DNA of 64,000 nucleotides, taken from assembly GCF_004365875.1 (NCBI RefSeq), contig NZ_SODF01000001.1:3596001-3660000 (forward strand), written 5' to 3'. The notes under the pieces are model-generated. The model was not told where the DNA came from. It ran no database searches and saw only the letters and a program-made list of their open reading frames with translations. Positions within the stretch are counted from its first letter, which is position 1. Every line of letters starts with the position of its first letter. A program made the translations under genes and the position numbers. This DNA is from Kribbella kalugense (GTDB lineage: Bacteria; Actinomycetota; Actinomycetes; Propionibacteriales; Kribbellaceae). Positions 59,719-64,000 of this stretch are shown piece after piece.

Positions 59719-60591
59719 GTGACCGAGTCGGGCGCGCAAGGCGGGCCGACGACGCTGCGCATCATTCTCGGAGGACATCTACGCCGGATGCGGGTGGCGG
59801 CTGGGATCAGCCGGTCCGACGCTGGATGGGAGATCCGCTCGTCGGAGTCGAAGATCAGCCGGATGGAGCTGGGCCGGATCGGCCTGAAGGAACGCGACGT
59901 CGGCGATCTGCTGAAGTTGTACGGTCTCGATGACGACGAGGAACGCGCTCGTCTGCTGGCTCTGGCCGCCGAGGCGAACAACCCTGGCTGGTGGCACCGG
60001 TACGGCGACGTGCTGCCGAGCTGGTTCCACGCGTACATCGACCTCGAAGCCGCCGCACAGCTGATCCGTCTGTATGACCTCCAGCTTGTTCCCGGACTGC
60101 TTCAGACCCGCGAGTACACCCGCGCGGTCGTCCAGCTCGGCCGCGGGACGGTTCCGACCGAGGAGGTCGAGCGCCGGATCACCCTGCGGCTCAAGCGGCA
60201 GGAAGTTCTGACCCGTCCGGATCCGGTCCGGCTGTGGGCTGTCGTCGACGAGGCAGCGCTTCGCCGCCCGGTCGGCGGCGTCAGCTGCATCATCGAGCAG
60301 TTGAACTACCTGATCGAGATGTCCGAGCTCTCGAACGTGACGCTGCAGGTGGCGCCGTTCAGCCTCGGCGGCCACTCGGTCCAGGCCGGCGCGTTCACGA
60401 TCCTCCGGTTCCCGGAAGAGGATCTGCCGGACAAGGTCTACATCGAGCACCTCAGCAGCGCCCTGTATCTGGACAAGCCCGAAGACCTCGACCAGTACAC
60501 GGCCGCGATGGAAGCGCTGTGCGTCGCCGCACCGACACCCAGCAAGACCCGCGACATCCTCACCAACATCCGCAAGGACTTCGAGCGCTGA
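59719..60591 (+). CDS. XRE-family regulator with DUF5753 (Scr1-like) domain
   Basis: A 290-residue protein. The XRE HTH is at about 15-60 (LGGHLRRMRVAAGISRSDAG, then WEIRSSESKISRMELGRIGL). The DUF5753 domain fills about 90-275 (GWWHRYGDVLPSWFHAYIDL, LQLVPGLLQTREYTRAVVQL). This is the classic partner of DUF397. The GTG at 59719 has GGGAGG five bases upstream; a GTG two codons earlier is possible. The leader has a small hairpin and the promoter region a palindrome shared with DUF397. Confidence 0.92.
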   Translation: MTESGAQGGPTTLRIILGGHLRRMRVAAGISRSDAGWEIRSSESKISRMELGRIGLKERDVGDLLKLYGLDDDEERARLLALAAEANNPGWWHRYGDVLPSWFHAYIDLEAAAQLIRLYDLQLVPGLLQTREYTRAVVQLGRGTVPTEEVERRITLRLKRQEVLTRPDPVRLWAVVDEAALRRPVGGVSCIIEQLNYLIEMSELSNVTLQVAPFSLGGHSVQAGAFTILRFPEEDLPDKVYIEHLSSALYLDKPEDLDQYTAAMEALCVAAPTPSKTRDILTNIRKDFER

Positions 60592-60594
60592 CCG

Positions 60595-61221
60595 TCAGCT
60601 GTTGTCAGTGATCCAGGTGATGAGGGCTTGGGTGGCCTTCCAGTCGCTGCGGACTGCCGCGGCCAGGTCCGGGGTGTGGATGATCGGCTCGAAGCCGTAG
60701 TTCTTGCTCACGGTCAGAGACTTGTGGCGGAGCAGGTCAATGCGCGGGTGGTCGGCGTCGTACCCGCGGGGCGTGGTCTTGAGTTTGTCGCCGCCGACGG
60801 TCCAACCGGCCTTGGTGAGTTTGGCGAGTAGCTTCTCCAGCTGCTTGCCGCGACGGTCCTCGTCGATCGCTGTCCGGACGCGCGCCAGCCGCTCGGAGCT
60901 CGCGTCGTAGAAGCCGGCGGCGACCCGGACACCGGGCGCGGACACCTGGATGTACCAACCGGTCGCCGGCGCGACGTCGATGAACGCACCCTGATGCGTC
61001 TTGTACGGCGTCTTGTCCTTGGCGAACCGCACATCGCGGTACGGTCGGAACAGCTTCGCCGCACCGAACTCCTCCTCGAGCTCCGCGAGCAGCTCCGTCA
61101 TCGGCGCCCGTACCGACTCCTCGTAGACGTGCTTGTGCTCCGTCCAGAACGACTTGGTGTTGTCCATTTCGAGATCGTCGTAGAAGTCCAGCGCCGCCGC
61201 CGGAAAGCCGGTAAAACTCAT
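60595..61221 (-). CDS. DUF2461 family protein
   Basis: A 208-residue protein of the DUF2461 (TIGR02453) family, whose function is unknown. It has TGFPAAALDFYDDLEMDNTK near the start, then SFWTEHKHVYEESVRAPM, FRPYRDVRFAKDKTPYKTHQ, and GWYIQVSAPGVRVAAGFY. It stops four bases after the convergent XRE stop. It is divergent from the quinone reductase gene with 41 bases between starts. Confidence 0.9.
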   Translation of the reverse strand: MSFTGFPAAALDFYDDLEMDNTKSFWTEHKHVYEESVRAPMTELLAELEEEFGAAKLFRPYRDVRFAKDKTPYKTHQGAFIDVAPATGWYIQVSAPGVRVAAGFYDASSERLARVRTAIDEDRRGKQLEKLLAKLTKAGWTVGGDKLKTTPRGYDADHPRIDLLRHKSLTVSKNYGFEPIIHTPDLAAAVRSDWKATQALITWITDNS

Positions 61222-61262
61222 GCCGTAACGATAGTTCGCCCGACAGAACGGACAGACACCAG

Positions 61263-62216
61263 ATGCGCGCGATCCAGGTCACCCAGTTCGGTGGTCCCGA
61301 GGTACTCGTCCCGACCGAGCTCGACCCGCCGGTCGCCGGGCCGGACCAGCTGCTGGCCGAGGTGAGCGCGGCCGGGGTCAACTTCGCCGACACCCACCGC
61401 ACCGACGGTTCGTACCGGGGCGGCATGACGCTCCCGTTCGTCCCCGGCGTCGAGATCGTCGGCCGCACCGACACCGGCCGCCGGATCCTCTCCCCCATCT
61501 TCGAGACCGGAGGCGGGTACGCCGAGTACGCGCTGGCGCCGGCGCACCGGGTGGTCGACGTACCGGACGAGGTCGGCGACGGGCAGGCGCTCGCGCTGCT
61601 CATCCAAGGACTGACGGCCTGGCACGTACTGCGGAACAGTGCGCGGCTCTCCGCCGGTGAGACAGTCCTGGTGAACGCGGCCGCAGGTGGCGTCGGCTCG
61701 ATCGCCGTTCAACTGGCGAAGCACTTCGGCGCCGGTCAGGTCATCGCGACCGCCTCGACCGAGGCCAAGCGGGAGTTGGCGCTGGAGCTCGGCGCAGACG
61801 TTGCCATCGACAACGACCCGGACGGGTACGTCGATCGGGTGCGCAAGGCAACAGATGGTCGAGGCGTGGATGTCGTGCTGGACTCGACCGGCGGACCGAC
61901 GATGCTCGCAGGCATCGACTCACTCGCCGGATTCGGCCGCCTGGTCAACTACGGCAACGCCGGCCGCGAGGGTCGCCCGTCGGTCGACCCGAGTGCGCTT
62001 GCCCAACGCAACCTTTCGGTCGCCGGCTTCTGGCTGGTGCCAGCGATGGACCTGCCCGGCGGGTACGTCGAACCGCTGACCGAGCTCCTAGCCCTCACCG
62101 CCGCGAAGGAGCTTCGTCCACTCGTCGGCGCGGAGTACCCGCTCGAGGATGCCCGTCGCTCCCACGAGGAGCTGCTGGCCCGCCGGACGACCGGCAAGCT
62201 GGTCCTCAAGCCCTGA
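61263..62216 (+). CDS. Quinone-oxidoreductase-like MDR (NADPH:quinone reductase type)
   Basis: A 317-residue zinc-free medium-chain reductase. It starts MRAIQVTQFGGPEVLVPTEL, and the NADPH motif is VNAAAGGVGSIAVQLAKHFG; FADTHRTDGSYRGG takes the place of the zinc-binding segment. It reduces quinones or enones. It is convergent with the epoxide hydrolase gene and overlaps its end by 11 bases. Confidence 0.9.
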   Translation: MRAIQVTQFGGPEVLVPTELDPPVAGPDQLLAEVSAAGVNFADTHRTDGSYRGGMTLPFVPGVEIVGRTDTGRRILSPIFETGGGYAEYALAPAHRVVDVPDEVGDGQALALLIQGLTAWHVLRNSARLSAGETVLVNAAAGGVGSIAVQLAKHFGAGQVIATASTEAKRELALELGADVAIDNDPDGYVDRVRKATDGRGVDVVLDSTGGPTMLAGIDSLAGFGRLVNYGNAGREGRPSVDPSALAQRNLSVAGFWLVPAMDLPGGYVEPLTELLALTAAKELRPLVGAEYPLEDARRSHEELLARRTTGKLVLKP

Positions 62217-63324
62217 AGAAAGCGCGGATGTCGGCGGCGAGCACGTCCGGCTGTTCCAACGCGGCGAAATGACCGCCGCGCGGGTAACTGGTCCAGCGAA
62301 CGATGTTGTCGCTGTCAACGACCTTGTGCCGCAGCGGGATGAAGTTCTCGTGCGCCAGGTCGAGCAACGCCGTCGGCGTCCGCGAGGGCTCGGACGGTTG
62401 TCCCCAGTACGACGCATGCGCGCGCTCGTAGTAGATCGCGCCGGCCGATCCCCCGGTCCGGGTCAGCCAGTAGAGCATCACGTTCGTCAGCAGCAGATCG
62501 CGATCGATCGGCGCTGCCGGATCCGCCCAGGTCGCGAACTTCTCCGCGATCCAGGCCAGCTGCCCGACCGGCGAGTCGGTCAGCGCGTACGCCAACGTCT
62601 GCGGTCGCGTCGACTGCAGGTCGGCGTACCCCTGCTGCTCCGACGCGAAGCCCTGCTGACGCCGCCACGAGGCCCAAGTCCGTTCGCGCTCGGCCGGGTC
62701 GAGCGGCTCGAGCTCCTCCGGTGTCGGCTCGGAGGTCGCACCCGCACCAGGGATCAGGTTGAGGTGTACGCCGATCACCCGGTCGGGATCGATTCGCCCG
62801 GCCTCGCGGGAGATCGCGGCACCCCAGTCGCCGCCCTGAACGCCGTACTGCTGGTAACCGAGCCGGGTCATCAGCTCGGTCCAGGCACGAGCGACGCGCT
62901 TGAACTCCCAGCCAGCCTCGCGCACCGGGCCGGACAACGTGAACCCCGGGATGGTCGGGAACACCAGGTGGAAGTCGGTCAGCAGCTTGGCGAACTCGAC
63001 GAACTCGACGATCGACCCCGGCCAGCCGTGCGTCACGACCAGCGGGATCGCGTCCGGATCCACTGACGGGATGTGGGCGAAATGGACCCGAGCCCCGTCG
63101 ATCGTGGTGGTGTACTGCGGCCACTCGTTCAACCGCGCCTCGGCCGTCCGCCAGTCGTACTCGTCCCGCCAGTAGGCAACCAAGTCCTGGAGATAGGCCA
63201 GCGGGACACCGCGCGACCAGCCGACGCCGGGAAGCTCGTCCGGCCAGCGGACCAGCTCCAGGCGTCGACGTAGGTCGTCCAGCTCGCTCTCCGGCACGTC
63301 CAGCCGGAACGGTTCGATCGTCAC
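62206..63324 (-). CDS. Epoxide hydrolase family protein (EHN domain)
   Basis: A 372-residue alpha/beta hydrolase. The N-terminal EHN domain (about 1-105, IEPFRLDVPESELDDLRRRL) is followed by the core with oxyanion HGWPGS, nucleophile Asp in VQGGDWGAAIS, lid tyrosines and the late His in YPRGGHFAALEQPD. It would open epoxides to diols. The GTG at 63324 is preferred because AAGGTG lies a few bases upstream; a GTG/ATG at 63342 would add six codons. Confidence 0.9.
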   Translation of the reverse strand: MTIEPFRLDVPESELDDLRRRLELVRWPDELPGVGWSRGVPLAYLQDLVAYWRDEYDWRTAEARLNEWPQYTTTIDGARVHFAHIPSVDPDAIPLVVTHGWPGSIVEFVEFAKLLTDFHLVFPTIPGFTLSGPVREAGWEFKRVARAWTELMTRLGYQQYGVQGGDWGAAISREAGRIDPDRVIGVHLNLIPGAGATSEPTPEELEPLDPAERERTWASWRRQQGFASEQQGYADLQSTRPQTLAYALTDSPVGQLAWIAEKFATWADPAAPIDRDLLLTNVMLYWLTRTGGSAGAIYYERAHASYWGQPSEPSRTPTALLDLAHENFIPLRHKVVDSDNIVRWTSYPRGGHFAALEQPDVLAADIRAFFRA

Positions 63325-63366
63325 CTCAGCACCTTGACGCACTGAGGGCGGCCGCGCATCCCGAAT

Positions 63367-63669
63367 TCAGGCGGTGACCTTGGCGCGAGTCCGGTCGCGG
63401 ATCACCTTGATCGCGACGGCGGCGATCAGGCACAGCACACCGGCGCTGATCACGATGGTCGCCAAGGTGGCCGCACTGTTCAGCGCGTTGTCGCAGGCCA
63501 TCGGCGTGATGCCGCCGGCCGGCTGGAACGCCGAACCGCAGTCCGCACCGGCAGCCGAGACCGAGCGCAGGCCGAGAAGCGCCCCGCAGAGCAGCAGAAC
63601 CACTCCGGCAGCGCCGAGGATCTTGTTCAGCGTGATCACGATCAGACCGGATCCGCTGGTCTTGGGCAT
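63367..63669 (-). CDS. Small two-helix membrane protein with CGSxFQPxxGITPMxCD motif (paralogue 2)
   Basis: A 100-residue protein, same length and layout as 50807-51109: membrane helix one (LGAAGVVLLLCGALLGL), outside loop CGSAFQPAGGITPMACD, membrane helix two (LATIVISAGVLCLIAAVAI), then a basic end with IRDR. The motif and the IRDR end are shared with paralogue 1. The ATG at 63669 gives the matching length. Function is unknown. Tandem palindromes lie about 170 bases upstream. Confidence 0.75.
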   Translation of the reverse strand: MPKTSGSGLIVITLNKILGAAGVVLLLCGALLGLRSVSAAGADCGSAFQPAGGITPMACDNALNSAATLATIVISAGVLCLIAAVAIKVIRDRTRAKVTA

Positions 63670-63835
63670 GCAGAACGCATACCCCGTGAGCCCCGTAGCA
63701 CTTCGATCACTCCTGACTTCGACGGACCACCCAAGCATCGAACTTACGGTCAGGCCCGCGATGATCCCCACCCGAGCAGCCGGTCAGGACCGATTCTTCA
63801 CAGAGACCTTACTCAGAACATGACCGACTGTGACG

Positions 63836-63874
63836 GTGATCTCAGATCAAATGACTGTGATCTCAGATCAAATG
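63836..63874. promoter_or_regulatory. Tandem palindromes TGATCTCAGATCA, 21 bases apart
   Basis: The 18-mer GTGATCTCAGATCAAATG occurs at 63836-63853 and 63857-63874. Each contains TGATCT-C-AGATCA, a palindrome with one central base. The spacing is two helical turns, as for a cooperative repressor. It lies between the DUF1905 stop (63885) and the small membrane gene start. Confidence 0.65.
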
Positions 63875-63884
63875 GAAGTGACCG

Positions 63885-64000
63885 TCACCCGAGGCGTTCT
63901 TCCAGGTGGACCGTGATCTCCTCGCCCGGGTCCTTGCCGATCAGGTCGCGCAGGTCGCCCTTGACGGGCAGTTTGTGGGTCCCGTCGCCGAGCGCCATGA
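63885..64000 (-). CDS. DUF1905 domain protein, C-terminal end (5' end outside window)
   Basis: The last 38 codons of a minus-strand gene that continues past the window edge. The visible end (MALGDGTHKLPVKGDLRDLI, GKDPGEEITVHLEERLG) matches the C-terminal half of DUF1905 proteins. The codon before the visible Met is not a stop, so the start lies outside. DUF1905 proteins are small beta-barrel proteins of unknown function. It is too short for certainty. Confidence 0.65.
   Translation of the reverse strand, partial: MALGDGTHKLPVKGDLRDLIGKDPGEEITVHLEERLG

Overview
The window is high-GC DNA of an actinomycete, most likely Kribbella or a close relative. Signs of this are the strong G/C third-position bias, frequent GTG and TTG starts, many ATGA/GTGA stop-start overlaps, a DUF397 protein with an XRE/DUF5753 regulator, a SigB/SigF-type sigma factor, a SigK/RskA pair, and a large set of glycoside hydrolases with LacI regulators. 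No rRNA, tRNA, CRISPR array or complete insertion sequence was seen. The first and last genes are cut by the window edges.

Layout. 1-4.6 kb: an exported-protein fragment, a PrsW protease, an MFS transporter coupled to a 2-hydroxyacid dehydrogenase, and a secreted chorismate mutase. 4.7-9.98 kb: sigK-rskA, a thioesterase, an MFS/ECF-sigma/PEP-mutase-family operon, and a stress-type small protein. 10-12.7 kb: a methyltransferase, a maleate-isomerase-like protein lacking both catalytic cysteines, and an SDR. 12.7-22.1 kb: a GH95 fucosidase, an ABC exporter with a divergent MarR regulator, a DinB-like protein plus esterase, a POT peptide transporter, a membrane protein and a LysR regulator. 22.1-28.1 kb: a RibD-type reductase, then a LacI regulator whose operators sit at its own promoter and inside the promoter of an operon of three Gfo/Idh/MocA oxidoreductases and a 2OG-Fe(II) oxygenase. 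The opposing hydrolase gene carries an (Asp-His)10 repeat tail.

28.2-30.2 kb is the most unusual segment. A single gene of lower GC encodes an ApeA-like HEPN protein, a family with anti-phage members. It is bracketed by inverted copies of a repeat, and a third copy lies nearby. 30.2-37.0 kb is an arabinoside-use locus: an ABC sugar importer, a LacI regulator, a GH127 beta-L-arabinofuranosidase and an SGNH hydrolase. LacI-type palindromes with shared half-sites mark its promoters. 47.2-49.8 kb adds a second LacI regulator with a divergent GH51 alpha-L-arabinofuranosidase. The window therefore looks geared to plant arabinan and glycoprotein glycans.

37-47 kb holds a GNAT enzyme, an LLM oxidoreductase, a formylglycine-generating enzyme, a MarR/EntS-like exporter pair with a 24-bp palindromic operator, another MFS protein, an operon of secreted phosphatase, MFS protein and beta-propeller protein, and an aldo/keto reductase ending at a strong terminator. 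49.8-58.1 kb holds a MerR regulator, a small membrane protein, a zinc alcohol dehydrogenase, an ABC-2 exporter with a divergent IS30-HTH/GbsR-like regulator, a geranylgeranyl-reductase-like flavoprotein and a SigF-type sigma factor with a self-type promoter. 58.3-64 kb holds DUF397, a two-gene conserved module, XRE/DUF5753, DUF2461, a quinone reductase, an epoxide hydrolase, a paralogue of the 51-kb small membrane protein, and the end of a DUF1905 gene.

All function calls come from reading motifs in the translated sequence; no database search was run. GC figures quoted are hand counts of short stretches.
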